From NCBI RefSeq assembly GCF_043235035.1, contig NZ_JAZAQF010000069.1:62001-126000 (forward strand): a stretch of DNA of 64,000 bases, written 5' to 3'. Made by a program: the position numbers and the translations under genes. Source of the DNA: CACIAM-69d sp001698445 (GTDB lineage: Bacteria; Cyanobacteriota; Cyanobacteriia; CACIAM-69d). The notes under the pieces were generated by a model, which was not told the DNA's origin, made no database searches, and saw nothing but the letters and a program-made list of their open reading frames with translations. This document shows positions 14,488 through 22,832 of the stretch, piece after piece. Each line of letters opens with the position of its first letter. Position 1 is the stretch's first letter.

Positions 14488-15927
14488 CTAGCTCAGTTCC
14501 TTAACGCTGGCCACCAGCTCAGACACTTTTTCTTTTGCACTGCCAAACAGCATCATCGTCTTGTCTTCATAGAAGAGCGCATTATCCAAACCGGCAAATC
14601 CGGGGTTCATGCTGCGTTTAATCACGATCGTGTGTTTGGCGCGATCGACCTCCAGAATCGGCATTCCGTAGATCGGGCTTTGGGGATTGTCCCGGGCATC
14701 CGGGTTCACCACATCATTGGCCCCAATCACCAGCGCCACATCCACCCGTTCAAAGTCCGGGTTAATGTCGTCCAGGTCGCACAGTTGGGAATAGGGCACG
14801 TTGGCTTCCGCCAGCAACACGTTCATGTGGCCCGGCATCCGACCCGCCACTGGGTGAATGGCATAGCGCACATCAACACCCAACCGTTCGAGCTGATCGG
14901 CCAATTCCCGCACGGCGTGCTGGGCTTGGGCCACCGCCATGCCATAGCCGGGCACAATCGCCACCGATCGGGCATAGCCCAACATCATGGCGCATTCTTC
15001 CGGGTCGATCGAGCGCACCGTGTGGGAACCCGCATCGCCGCTACCGCCGCCGCCCGTGGCCGTGCTGACGCTGCCAAAGGCCCCAAAGAGCACATTGGTT
15101 AGCGATCGGTTCATGGCCTTGCACATGATTTGGGTCAAGATCAGCCCCGAAGCGCCTACCAGCGCCCCGGCAATCACCAGCATTTCATTGCCCAACACAA
15201 AACCCGCCGCACTGGCCGCCAGCCCGGACAGGGAGTTCAGCAGCGAAATCACGACCGGCGTATCAGCACCCCCGATCGGCAACACCACCAACACCCCCTG
15301 CACCAGGGAAATGCCCGTCAGCAGCCACAAAACCGTCAAATCGCCCGGGTGAATCAGCAAATAAGCACCGCTGGCCAAAAAGCCCACCAGCAAGCCGAAA
15401 TTCACCGGTTGTTGCAGGGGGAAAGTGATGGGTGCGCCGGTCACCAGTCCTTGCAGCTTGGCAAAGGCCATGAAACTGCCCGTGAGGGTCACGCCCCCAA
15501 TCAGCAGCCCGGCAATGACGGTCACGGCTGTGTCGGTGGGAACCGGTGCGCCCGTGTTCACAATCCGCCAATATTCCGCCGCTGCCACCAGGGCCGAGGC
15601 CGCGCCGCCCAACCCGTTCAACAAGCCCACCATCTGGGGCATGTCGGTCATGGCAACGCGCTTGGCGGCAATCAGACCAACCACCGATCCCGCCACCAGG
15701 GTGGCCAAGAGTGCGCCGTAGTTCACGGCGGAGCGATCGAGCAGGGTCACCCCGATCGCCATGGCCATGCCCACGGCCGCCAGCCAGTTGCCCCGGCGAG
15801 CGGTGGCGGGCGATCCCAACATTTTGATCCCCACAATGAACAGGGCCGCCGCGGCCAAGTTGCTTAGCCGGGCGATCGTTGTCCACCATTCAGCGGGCAA
15901 AACACCCGATACAAGTCCATCGATCAT
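14488..15927 (-). CDS. pntB: NAD(P) transhydrogenase subunit beta
   Basis: A 479-residue membrane subunit of proton-translocating transhydrogenase, which exchanges hydride between NADH and NADP+. The N-terminal ~270 residues hold about nine hydrophobic segments; the C-terminal domain III binds NADP(H), with VAIVPGYGMAVAQAQ, MPGHMNVLLAEANVPY, the acidic DDINPDF, the NDVVNPDA segment and the end KRSMNPGFAGLDNALFY. All are standard PntB motifs. It is the last gene of a pntA1-pntA2-pntB set, but 383 bp separate it from pntA2, so it may have its own promoter or long spacer. Confidence 0.97.
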   Translation of the reverse strand: MIDGLVSGVLPAEWWTTIARLSNLAAAALFIVGIKMLGSPATARRGNWLAAVGMAMAIGVTLLDRSAVNYGALLATLVAGSVVGLIAAKRVAMTDMPQMVGLLNGLGGAASALVAAAEYWRIVNTGAPVPTDTAVTVIAGLLIGGVTLTGSFMAFAKLQGLVTGAPITFPLQQPVNFGLLVGFLASGAYLLIHPGDLTVLWLLTGISLVQGVLVVLPIGGADTPVVISLLNSLSGLAASAAGFVLGNEMLVIAGALVGASGLILTQIMCKAMNRSLTNVLFGAFGSVSTATGGGGSGDAGSHTVRSIDPEECAMMLGYARSVAIVPGYGMAVAQAQHAVRELADQLERLGVDVRYAIHPVAGRMPGHMNVLLAEANVPYSQLCDLDDINPDFERVDVALVIGANDVVNPDARDNPQSPIYGMPILEVDRAKHTIVIKRSMNPGFAGLDNALFYEDKTMMLFGSAKEKVSELVASVKELS

Positions 15928-16310
15928 TCCTTATGTCCTCGCCCTTTGGTCTCAGGATGCTTCAAAATTCCAGCCTTTCATTGAGCCAAGCGTTGAACGA
16001 AGCGTTGAGTTAAGTCTTGAATTGAACCCCGGAATTCAACCCTTGCTGATCCCCTGCATCAAACCCTCAATTGCATCCTGACTTTGTATCGACTGACTTC
16101 GATTGACCTCTGCTCCCATCGCTTGCCCATTTTGAAGATGAAACATAGCCATTGGGCGATGGAACGGTTGGGCAATCGAGTCAGGCGATCGGTTTAGGAA
16201 AGGGTCATTGCTGGGGAGCTTGGAGATTGCTTCTCAGGTTGTCTTCAAGCCTTTTCAAGTTCAAGCCTTTTTCAGGCCTTTTCAAGTGGCTGCTTCAAGT
16301 GGCTGTCAGG
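15928..16310 (-). other. Repetitive spacer between pntA2 and pntB
   Basis: This gap within the transhydrogenase gene set holds no gene. It contains degenerate short repeats: TTCAAGCCTTTTCAAG-type words at about 16246-16318, and GCGTTGAACGAAGCGTTGAG near 15988-16008. The spacing is unusual for genes whose products form one complex. The repeats look like slipped-strand expansions and may carry an internal promoter for pntB. Confidence 0.5.
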
Positions 16311-16589
16311 CTATTTCTTAAACATTTGCAGCATTCGATCGGTTACCCAAAAGCCACCAACCACGTTCACCATGGCCAGCACAATGGCCACCAAGCCCAG
16401 AATGGTGGGGCCGCTGAGCTGTGCTGCGCCGCCGGCCAAAATTGCCCCCACCACGGCAATTCCAGAAATGGCATTCGCACCGGACATCAAAGGGGTATGG
16501 AGCGTGGGAGGCACTTTGTTGATGATTTCAAACCCCACAAAGGAGGCCAAAACAAACACCACCAAACCCGTTACCAAGGTTTCACTCAT
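16311..16589 (-). CDS. pntA2: NAD(P) transhydrogenase subunit alpha part 2
   Basis: A 92-residue membrane subunit equivalent to the C-terminal membrane part of PntA, as in bacteria where PntA is split. It has three hydrophobic segments: LVTGLVVFVLASFVGFEII, then ISGIAVVGAILAGGAAQL and GLVAIVLAMVNVVGGFWV, with the family motif VPPTLHTPLMSGANAISG. Its ATG overlaps the TGA of pntA1 (16586-16589), so translation is coupled. The short name varies in the literature (pntAb). Confidence 0.95.
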   Translation of the reverse strand: MSETLVTGLVVFVLASFVGFEIINKVPPTLHTPLMSGANAISGIAVVGAILAGGAAQLSGPTILGLVAIVLAMVNVVGGFWVTDRMLQMFKK

Positions 16590-17758
16590 GAGGCCAACAC
16601 CATTGATTCAGCCGAAGGGGTTTCTGAGAGGGTGGCGACCAAACTTCGCACCCGATCGTTGCGAATTTCACCGCCGTGAGTAATGCAAACCGCATCCAAA
16701 ATGTCATCAGCAAAGTTGAACACCGGTTGCCCATCTTTGATCAACCAGTCCAACAGGGACGAACAGTTTTTGGCGTATTGCATACTGGCGTGGGTGGTGA
16801 CCGTGCCGGCCAAATGCATCGGGGCCAAAATTTGCACCCCATTCACCACATGGTCATGGCCCGGTTGACTGCATTCACAGTTACCACCCTGTTCTGCGGC
16901 CAAGTCCACAATCACGGAACCGGGCTTCATTTGGGCCACGGCATCGGCGGTGATCATGATGGGAGCGCGGCGGCCGGGAATTTTGGCGGTGGTGATCACC
17001 ACGTCAGCCCCGATCGCCCGTTCAGCCACGGTGGCTTGAATCCGAGCTTGCAAATTATCGGAAACCGCTTTGGCATAACCGTTTTGCCCGCTGGTTTCTT
17101 CCTCGATCATCATTTCCACAAACCGGGCCCCGAGGCTTTGCACCTCGTCGCGGGTTTCCGGGCGGATGTCAAAGGCTTCCACCACGGCCCCCAATCGGCG
17201 GGCGGTGGCGATCGCCTGCAACCCGGCCACACCCACACCCAACACCAGCACCTTGGCCGGCGGAATGGTTCCCGCCGCTGTGGTCAACATGGGGAAATAT
17301 TTGGGCAGGGCCGCCGCCGCCAACAGCACAGCCTTGTAGCCGGCTGCGTTGGCCTGAGACGAAAGGGCATCCGCCACCTGAGCACGGGTGCTGCGGGGCA
17401 CGAATTCTAGGGAAATCGCTGTGATGCCCCGTTCTGCCAGGGTTTTGATGGACTGAGGGCGATCGAGCGGCTCCAAAAAGCCCATCAACATCGATCCCGA
17501 CTTCAGCCAACCCAGTTCCTCATCGGTGGGGGGCAAAACCTTCGTTACCAAATCCGACGTTTGCCACAGTTGAGCGCGATCGCTCGTCACTGTTGCGCCC
17601 GCCGCTTCATAGGCCGAATCCGTAAATCCTGCGCGTTCTCCCGCGCCGGTTTCCACGGCAATCGCTAGCCCTTTTTTGACCCAACGAGCTACCACGTCGG
17701 GAACCAGGGCCACGCGCCGTTCATCCAGCGCCACTTCTTTCACAACCGCAACTTTCAT
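16586..17758 (-). CDS. pntA1: NAD(P) transhydrogenase subunit alpha part 1
   Basis: A 390-residue soluble subunit, domain I of transhydrogenase, which binds NAD(H). It resembles alanine dehydrogenase: KVAVVKEVALDERRVALVP at the start, the Rossmann loop VLVLGVGVAGLQAIATARRLGA, FVEMMIEEE, TTAKIPGRRAP and the end NDRVRSLVATLSE. The start is set at ATG 17758, which begins at the family MKVAVVKE; an upstream frame adds ten residues. It is the first gene of the pnt set; the promoter should lie in the gap to the right. Confidence 0.96.
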   Translation of the reverse strand: MKVAVVKEVALDERRVALVPDVVARWVKKGLAIAVETGAGERAGFTDSAYEAAGATVTSDRAQLWQTSDLVTKVLPPTDEELGWLKSGSMLMGFLEPLDRPQSIKTLAERGITAISLEFVPRSTRAQVADALSSQANAAGYKAVLLAAAALPKYFPMLTTAAGTIPPAKVLVLGVGVAGLQAIATARRLGAVVEAFDIRPETRDEVQSLGARFVEMMIEEETSGQNGYAKAVSDNLQARIQATVAERAIGADVVITTAKIPGRRAPIMITADAVAQMKPGSVIVDLAAEQGGNCECSQPGHDHVVNGVQILAPMHLAGTVTTHASMQYAKNCSSLLDWLIKDGQPVFNFADDILDAVCITHGGEIRNDRVRSLVATLSETPSAESMVLAS

Positions 17759-18417
17759 ACGCGTTCGCTTCCGCGCAACTGCTTGCATCCTAGGCCGATC
17801 CCCCGGTTGCGATCGGAATTTTCAACTTGTCTTATCGATCGCGCGATCGAGTGATGACATTTATAACAACTTGGCTAAAGGAACTTGTTGCAATTTCACA
17901 GGCTTTCTGGAGAGCGCTCATCGCCTTTAAAGACAAGCTTTTTTCTTTCTTTGAAGGAAAACAATCATGGTCAAAACCACTTCATCAGAGGAAAGGATTT
18001 TGCACTGACTTTATTCCAGCAATTCTTAAGAACATCTTTAGGGAATCACTAGGCAAAAATAGGGATCAAATGCCCAAGGTGTTTGATTGTGCTGGAACTT
18101 GATTTTGAAAAGCTCAAAATGGAGATGGAACCTCTTTTTAATCTCACAGAAAACTTGATGAAGTTTTTGAATTTCTTCATGAAGTTCTGCAACTGATTTG
18201 TAACGAGCTATGGGAAGTGATTCCGCAATCAGGGGGATGATGGGTTTCCGACTGCCCCCCAATGGCCTCTAATTCACCCCGATTCACCCCGATTCACTCT
18301 GCACTGACGCGACTGAAAGGGAAATCCCCCCGATCACCCCGGGATTTGCCTTTGCGCGGTGGGAACGACCCGATCGGCTGTAAATTAAGGGGAGTCAGCG
18401 TTTAGCGCCGCCTTGCC
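17759..18417. other. Gap with an AT-rich block
   Basis: The first ~90 bp belong to the pntA1 promoter region. From about 17850 to 18240 the sequence is clearly more AT-rich than its surroundings. Frames exist on both strands (a 74-codon one at 18038-18262 on the minus strand and a 91-codon one at 17827-18102 on the plus strand), but starts are poor and neither protein is recognisable. A decayed gene or acquired fragment is possible. Confidence 0.45.
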
Positions 18418-18759
18418 ATGACCTCCAAACCCAACCCCACAACCAGCAAAACCACCCCCAAACCTCCCGCCAAGAAAATGCCCTCACCCCTGGATTGCCT
18501 GGGGGGTTCCGGAATTTCGGCGGCGATCGCGGTGGGAGCCGGCGCACTGACCTATAAAATTGCCCAAACCTTTGCCGCCCACCCCATCACCAGCACCAAC
18601 CGCCTCACCCTCAGCATTGGCGGTGCGGTGCGTACCTTGGTGGTCGGGGTGGGAACCCTGGGAACCTGTGTCTTTAGCTTTGTGGCCCTGGGGTTGTTGG
18701 CGCTGATGGTGCAGCTTTGGGTGCAGGGGAACCGGGGCGATCGGCCCACCGATGCTTAG
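18418..18759 (+). CDS. DUF3082 family membrane protein
   Basis: A 113-residue protein with a basic, proline-rich N-terminus (about 1-24) and two hydrophobic segments (SGISAAIAVGAGALTYKIA; VVGVGTLGTCVFSFVALGLL). It matches the small cyanobacterial and plastid-related DUF3082 family as I know it, with the intersegment ITSTNRLTLSIGGAVRTLV. Function is unknown. The next gene in the same direction starts 85 bp later, past a stretch with short AGAAATCGGTC repeats. Confidence 0.75.
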   Translation: MTSKPNPTTSKTTPKPPAKKMPSPLDCLGGSGISAAIAVGAGALTYKIAQTFAAHPITSTNRLTLSIGGAVRTLVVGVGTLGTCVFSFVALGLLALMVQLWVQGNRGDRPTDA

Positions 18760-18844
18760 GAGCACCTGCTTAGGCGCACAAGCAGTAGAAATCAGTCAAG
18801 CAATAGAAATCGGTCGAGAATCCGTCAGAAATCGGTAGGGCGTA

Positions 18845-20410
18845 ATGGGTGCGGAACTCCAGCAATTGAGCATCCCCATGAAAACGGGGGTGTGGATTTT
18901 GGGCGATCAACTGTGGCACGAGCAGGCGGCGTTGGTGGCCTGTGCGGGCGATCGGGCACGGGTTCCGGTAATCGCGATCGAGTCCCTGGCCCACGTGCGC
19001 CAACGGCCCTACCATGCCCAAAAGTTGGTGCTGGTTTGGTCGGCCATGCGCCACTTTGTGCGGGAGTTGCAGGATATGGGCTGGCCAGCCACCTGGGCCG
19101 AGGCAGAAGATTTCGCCACGCCTCTGCGTGCCTGGGTGATCAAACACCAAATTGATCGGCTGTTGGTGATGGCTCCGGTCGATCGGCCCTTTCAGCAAAG
19201 CCTGAATCAGCTCGATTTACCCTGCAAACTGGAGCAAATTCCCAATAATCAATTCCTCTGGAGCGAGACAGAGCTAGCGAACTGGTTTGGCAGCCGAAAA
19301 CGTTTCCTGATGGAAGATTTCTATCGGGAAGGGCGCAAACGGTTCCAAATCTTGATGGAGGGTTCCAAACCCGTCGGCGGCCAGTGGAATTTCGACAAGG
19401 ACAACCGCCAACCACCCAAGGGGCCGCTACATCCGCCCGCGCCGCCGGAGTTCGCGCCCAATGAAATTGTGCTGACGGTGATTGAAAAGGTGCGATCGCT
19501 TGATTTGCCCACCTATGGATCGATCGACTCGTTCCGCTGGGCCACCACCCGATCGCGTGCCCTCGACGTACTCGACCACTTCATCGCCCACCGGCTCCGC
19601 ACTTTTGGCCCCTACCAAGACGCGATGGTGACGGGCCAGGACACCCTGTGGCACGCCCTGCTCTCGCCCTATCTCAACCTCGGCTTGCTGCACCCCCGTG
19701 AGGTAATCTTTGCCGCCGAAAAGGCCTGGCACGATCGGGGCCTGCCGATCGCCAGCGTCGAAGGCTTCATTCGCCAAGTGCTGGGCTGGCGGGAATATAT
19801 GCGCGGCATTTACCTGCAAGTGCTGAAGGCTGACGAGGAACCGCCCTACCCCGATCGCAACTGGTTTAACCACCAACATGCCCTGCCCCAGTGGTTTTGG
19901 GACGGCAACACCGATCTGAACTGCCTGCGCCAGGTGCTGCAACAGGTCGATCGCACCGGCTATGCCCACCACATTCAACGGCTCATGGTGCTGTCGAATT
20001 TCGCCCTGATTGCTGGTCTGAATCCCCAGGAAGTTGAAAACTGGTTCCACGCGGTTTTTATTGATGCCTACGATTGGGTGATGCAAACCAATGTGATTGG
20101 CATGGGGCTATTTGCCGATGGTGGGGTGCTGGCTTCCAAGCCCTACGCCGCCTCAGCGAACTACATCAATCGGATGAGCGACTATTGCAAAGGTTGCCGC
20201 TATAACCCACGCGATCGCACCGGCCCGAAAGCTTGTCCGTTTAACTTTTTCTATTGGGATTTCCTGGCACGGCACGAGAGCAAACTGCGATCGCAGGGGC
20301 GCATGAGCCTGATTTTGAAACATCTGGAAAAAATCCCCGCCGAAGAAATGGCTGCAATCCGCGCCCTCTCCGTGGCCTGGCATCGCCAACAGCAATTATT
20401 GAATGAGTAG
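18845..20410 (+). CDS. phrB: FeS-cluster bacterial photolyase/cryptochrome (PhrB type)
   Basis: A 521-residue protein of the FeS-BCP group, which in Agrobacterium PhrB repairs (6-4) photoproducts. The N-terminal alpha/beta domain starts at VWILGDQLW. The FAD-binding part has WHALLSPYLNLGLLHPREV, FIRQVLGWREYMRGIY and AYDWVMQTNVIGMG. Four cysteines at 360, 448, 451 and 464 have the same spacing (88, 3, 13) as the [4Fe-4S] ligands of PhrB. ATG 18845 has AGGG upstream; ATG 18878 is an alternative that brings the numbering within one residue of PhrB. Light-driven DNA repair is the likely role. Confidence 0.92.
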   Translation: MGAELQQLSIPMKTGVWILGDQLWHEQAALVACAGDRARVPVIAIESLAHVRQRPYHAQKLVLVWSAMRHFVRELQDMGWPATWAEAEDFATPLRAWVIKHQIDRLLVMAPVDRPFQQSLNQLDLPCKLEQIPNNQFLWSETELANWFGSRKRFLMEDFYREGRKRFQILMEGSKPVGGQWNFDKDNRQPPKGPLHPPAPPEFAPNEIVLTVIEKVRSLDLPTYGSIDSFRWATTRSRALDVLDHFIAHRLRTFGPYQDAMVTGQDTLWHALLSPYLNLGLLHPREVIFAAEKAWHDRGLPIASVEGFIRQVLGWREYMRGIYLQVLKADEEPPYPDRNWFNHQHALPQWFWDGNTDLNCLRQVLQQVDRTGYAHHIQRLMVLSNFALIAGLNPQEVENWFHAVFIDAYDWVMQTNVIGMGLFADGGVLASKPYAASANYINRMSDYCKGCRYNPRDRTGPKACPFNFFYWDFLARHESKLRSQGRMSLILKHLEKIPAEEMAAIRALSVAWHRQQQLLNE

Positions 20411-20475
20411 AATATCGATGCTCTCGATCTCCAGAGCCGGAAACTTGAGTTGAATAAAAGGTTAACCAGTCAACA

Positions 20476-20802
20476 ATGACCGAACCAATATCAACCTTAC
20501 CTAACAGCCCTCCCGATCGCGATCGCATCCTCGCTACCCTTCGGCAACTCGCTCCCAATCTTCACCAAAAATATGGTGTAACCCGGCTTGGTATTTTTGG
20601 TTCGGTTGCTCGTAACGAGGCTACTCCCAATAGCGATATCGATATCGTTTTGGAATTGACTGTGCCTGACCTATTCACGATGGTGGATATCAAAGCGGAT
20701 TTAGGGCAGATTTTTCAACGCTCGATCAACCTCATTCGCTATCGCCCGCGCATGAATCCCTATCTGAAACGCCGGATCGATCGCGACGCAATTTATATCT
20801 GA
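20476..20802 (+). CDS. MNT-type nucleotidyltransferase (MntA-like), without HEPN partner
   Basis: A 108-residue minimal nucleotidyltransferase: LGIFGSVARNEATPNSDIDI holds the GSxAR and DxD motifs, and the end (NLIRYRPRMNPYLKRRIDRD) matches MNT/MntA proteins. These normally act as antitoxins, adenylylating a HEPN RNase encoded next door. No HEPN gene is present: the next gene is convergent and ends 12 bp away. It may be a remnant or work with a distant partner. It opens a small accessory patch after the photolyase gene. Confidence 0.88.
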   Translation: MTEPISTLPNSPPDRDRILATLRQLAPNLHQKYGVTRLGIFGSVARNEATPNSDIDIVLELTVPDLFTMVDIKADLGQIFQRSINLIRYRPRMNPYLKRRIDRDAIYI

Positions 20803-20813
20803 GGCTTAGGATA

Positions 20814-21428
20814 TCAAGGCTCCAAGATCTTGACCAAAATTCGGAGCAAGCTCTCCAAATCATCAGGCACACGATAAAGAATTAGGCTTTGCTCCACTTG
20901 CTTCTGCGATCGATTCAAGCGGCCAAATTGCCAAACATCACCCGTAGACACCGCACCCAACAAATAATCTTGATCACTATCCGTCCATTGATCCAGCGCA
21001 ATTAACTCCACCGCCAACTGCGTAAACCCACGCGCTAAATCAGCATTCTTCGCCTCAATCACCAGCAGCTTTTGCGCCGCATAAAGATAATAATCAAGAG
21101 AGCCTTTCAGTTGCTCATTAACCATTAAGGGATATTCAATTCGCAGTTGCGCCCGCGTGTAATGCACCACATCCAACAACAATGGTGCAATTAACAATTC
21201 CCGCCGAGCCGCTTCACTGCTGAGGCTAATGTAAGGCAAGCTCTCTTGAATGCGCGTTTTCAGATCCTCCAGGCGATCGAGCGGTGCATTGCTGTGGGGC
21301 AAAACCAGGCGCGATCGCTGCAATGTATAACCAAACTCCGCCAAAATATCGTCCGGCTCATAGGCCATCTCAAAATATTGCCGAAAGCTATAGGATTGCC
21401 CCGGACGCAGAATGCTTGGTCTAGTCAT
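20814..21428 (-). CDS. PD-(D/E)XK-like nuclease-fold protein
   Basis: A 204-residue protein resembling the N-terminal domain of type I restriction HsdR and related cyanobacterial proteins. The key region is LKGSLDYYLYAAQKLLVIEAKNADLARGFTQLAVEL, split here as LKGSLDYYLYAAQK then LLVIEAKNADL: an Asp followed by ExK and a conserved Gln, as in the PD-(D/E)XK fold. The N-terminus RQYFEMAYEPDDILAEFGY is typical of this group. No methyltransferase or specificity gene is near. Catalysis and substrate are unknown. It is convergent with the MNT gene. Confidence 0.72.
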   Translation of the reverse strand: MTRPSILRPGQSYSFRQYFEMAYEPDDILAEFGYTLQRSRLVLPHSNAPLDRLEDLKTRIQESLPYISLSSEAARRELLIAPLLLDVVHYTRAQLRIEYPLMVNEQLKGSLDYYLYAAQKLLVIEAKNADLARGFTQLAVELIALDQWTDSDQDYLLGAVSTGDVWQFGRLNRSQKQVEQSLILYRVPDDLESLLRILVKILEP

Positions 21429-21452
21429 TGCAATTCATCTCCAACCACAGCA

Positions 21453-21908
21453 CTAAAAATGAAAAAGCATTGCTCCTTCATGCAAACAAGCTGTTACCTG
21501 GGGCGAAACGCCTAAATTACGCATTCGCTCCAATGAACGGTAATTGTCATGTTGGCCGGAAGCAAAGTCCAGTGAAAATGACAACTCAGTGACACGACCG
21601 TTAGGGTTAATCAAAAATTGGCGAGCGTTAGACATCTCACCAGACAAAAAAGATATATCACCCCAACCTCGATAAATTGTTGGGTCAGACATGTGCTCCA
21701 AACTATCAGCAGTTGCGCCAAGATAGCGTCGAACCGCTTCTTTCATAGATGCTGTTTGAGCCGCTGAACCCACATAAGCTCGGGGATTTTGGGGACAAGC
21801 TCGCCGCAATTGTTCCCAATTAACTGTTTGCGCTGACATGGGAGTTGCAACCAAGGCTAATCCAGCTAGAACGATCGCCGATTGACGAAGGATGAATGAT
21901 CTCAGCAT
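21453..21908 (-). CDS. Hypothetical secreted protein
   Basis: A 151-residue protein that begins with a signal peptide (MLRSFILRQSAIVLAGLALV, then ATPMSAQT). The mature part has two cysteines (RRACPQNPR and VTACLHEGA) and no domain that I recognise. The longer frame to 22097 would place 63 residues before the signal peptide, so ATG 21908 is chosen. It is upstream of, and in the same direction as, the nuclease-like gene (24 bp away), but the link is not obviously functional. Confidence 0.6.
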   Translation of the reverse strand: MLRSFILRQSAIVLAGLALVATPMSAQTVNWEQLRRACPQNPRAYVGSAAQTASMKEAVRRYLGATADSLEHMSDPTIYRGWGDISFLSGEMSNARQFLINPNGRVTELSFSLDFASGQHDNYRSLERMRNLGVSPQVTACLHEGAMLFHF

Positions 21909-22132
21909 AAACCACCGACTTAAAGACAATTCCCAGTGTATTCCAAGGTTGATACAGCCTTTACCTCGCTCAGTAAGCACAGTGGTAGCACCTAGCAAAT
22001 CAGTCTTACCCTTCATTGCATCTGTGATACAGCGTGCCAATCGTTTGAAATCAAGGCTGTATACACTCTCAAAATCGCTATAGTAGATAGCATTCAATAG
22101 CCATTAACAGAAATCGTGCGAGGCGATCGCTG

Positions 22133-22351
22133 GTGAGCAAGAAAAGTTGGGAATACGACCCAGAAACCGAAAATGTTCATGGGGCTGCTACTCCTGCCGA
22201 TTGTCGAAAAATGGCCCAGCGAAATAAATGGAAACTCAAAGATATTGTGAAGGCTGCTGGAGGCATGGCCTTGGGTGTAGATTGCGTTTTTGAAGGGCCA
22301 CAAACCAGTTTTATGGATGAAACTTGGCAGGAGGAAAAAGGCGATGACTGA
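22133..22351 (+). CDS. Small hypothetical protein, first of a gene pair
   Basis: A 72-residue protein from GTG 22133, rich in Lys, Glu and Asp with the segment ADCRKMAQRNKWKLKDIVKA and a C-terminal acidic tail. I do not recognise it. Its last eight bases overlap the start of the next gene, which has a good GGAGG ribosome site inside this frame (about 22330). The tight overlap favours a real gene pair; small size and position in an accessory patch would fit an antitoxin or adaptor, but that is only a guess. Confidence 0.55.
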   Translation: MSKKSWEYDPETENVHGAATPADCRKMAQRNKWKLKDIVKAAGGMALGVDCVFEGPQTSFMDETWQEEKGDD

Positions 22352-22721
22352 ACTAATTCCAAATCGGCGGATTTTGTATGTAGCTGCGGCCGATGCACCT
22401 GGCTGGGAAGAACGGCGATTGATGCCTCGGGGCAGCTTAACGGATTTGTTGGCGCAGGAGCTGGACTACGGCGCTAACCGATTGCCGAAGCCGGGCGATC
22501 GCCTACGGGACTACAGCAACTTGACCGATCCGGGTAATGGCGTAACCCATGGTCGGGACGGCGATTGGGTTGTGATTGAAGTGGAACAGTTTATAAGCAA
22601 TAGCGGGCGCGAAGTGATTACTTGCTATTGTGCATTCGAGCCGATCGCCGCCAATTGGCAAGCCCTAAACCGCCAAGGGAGTGAAACAGCAGAGCGATCG
22701 TTGGCTAAGACCCACATTTAG
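22344..22721 (+). CDS. Hypothetical protein, second of a gene pair
   Basis: A 125-residue protein from ATG 22344, preceded by GGAGGAAAAAG. It opens with TELIPNRRILYVAAADAPGW and has LAQELDYGANRLPKPGDRLR and DGDWVVIEVEQFI. Hydrophobic and charged residues alternate as in a compact beta-rich fold; no family is recognised. It overlaps the upstream 72-residue gene by 8 bp, so translation is probably coupled. It is convergent with the cup gene. Confidence 0.62.
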   Translation: MTELIPNRRILYVAAADAPGWEERRLMPRGSLTDLLAQELDYGANRLPKPGDRLRDYSNLTDPGNGVTHGRDGDWVVIEVEQFISNSGREVITCYCAFEPIAANWQALNRQGSETAERSLAKTHI

Positions 22722-22753
22722 CTGTATCTAGATTTAAACAGAATTCAAACAGA

Positions 22754-22786
22754 TAAAAAATCGGGCTAGTGGGACACACTAACCCG
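22754..22786 (-). terminator. Rho-independent terminator of the ndhF-ndhD-cup operon
   Basis: On the minus strand a 10-bp stem with one mismatch (arms CGGGTTAGTG and CACTAGCCCG, loop TGTCC; 22762-22786) is followed by A and six U residues (A-run 22755-22760 on the plus strand). It sits 47 bp after the cup stop codon and shows that the operon ends there, with no cupS-type gene behind it. Confidence 0.85.
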
Positions 22787-22832
22787 ATCGCCTGGCTGCT
22801 CAAGTAGAGCAAGCAACTCTTAGGAAGGAAAC

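Noticed and set aside
18038..18262. 74-codon minus-strand frame in the AT-rich gap
   Set aside because: Start is TTG with poor context; no family recognised. Kept only as a note on the region.
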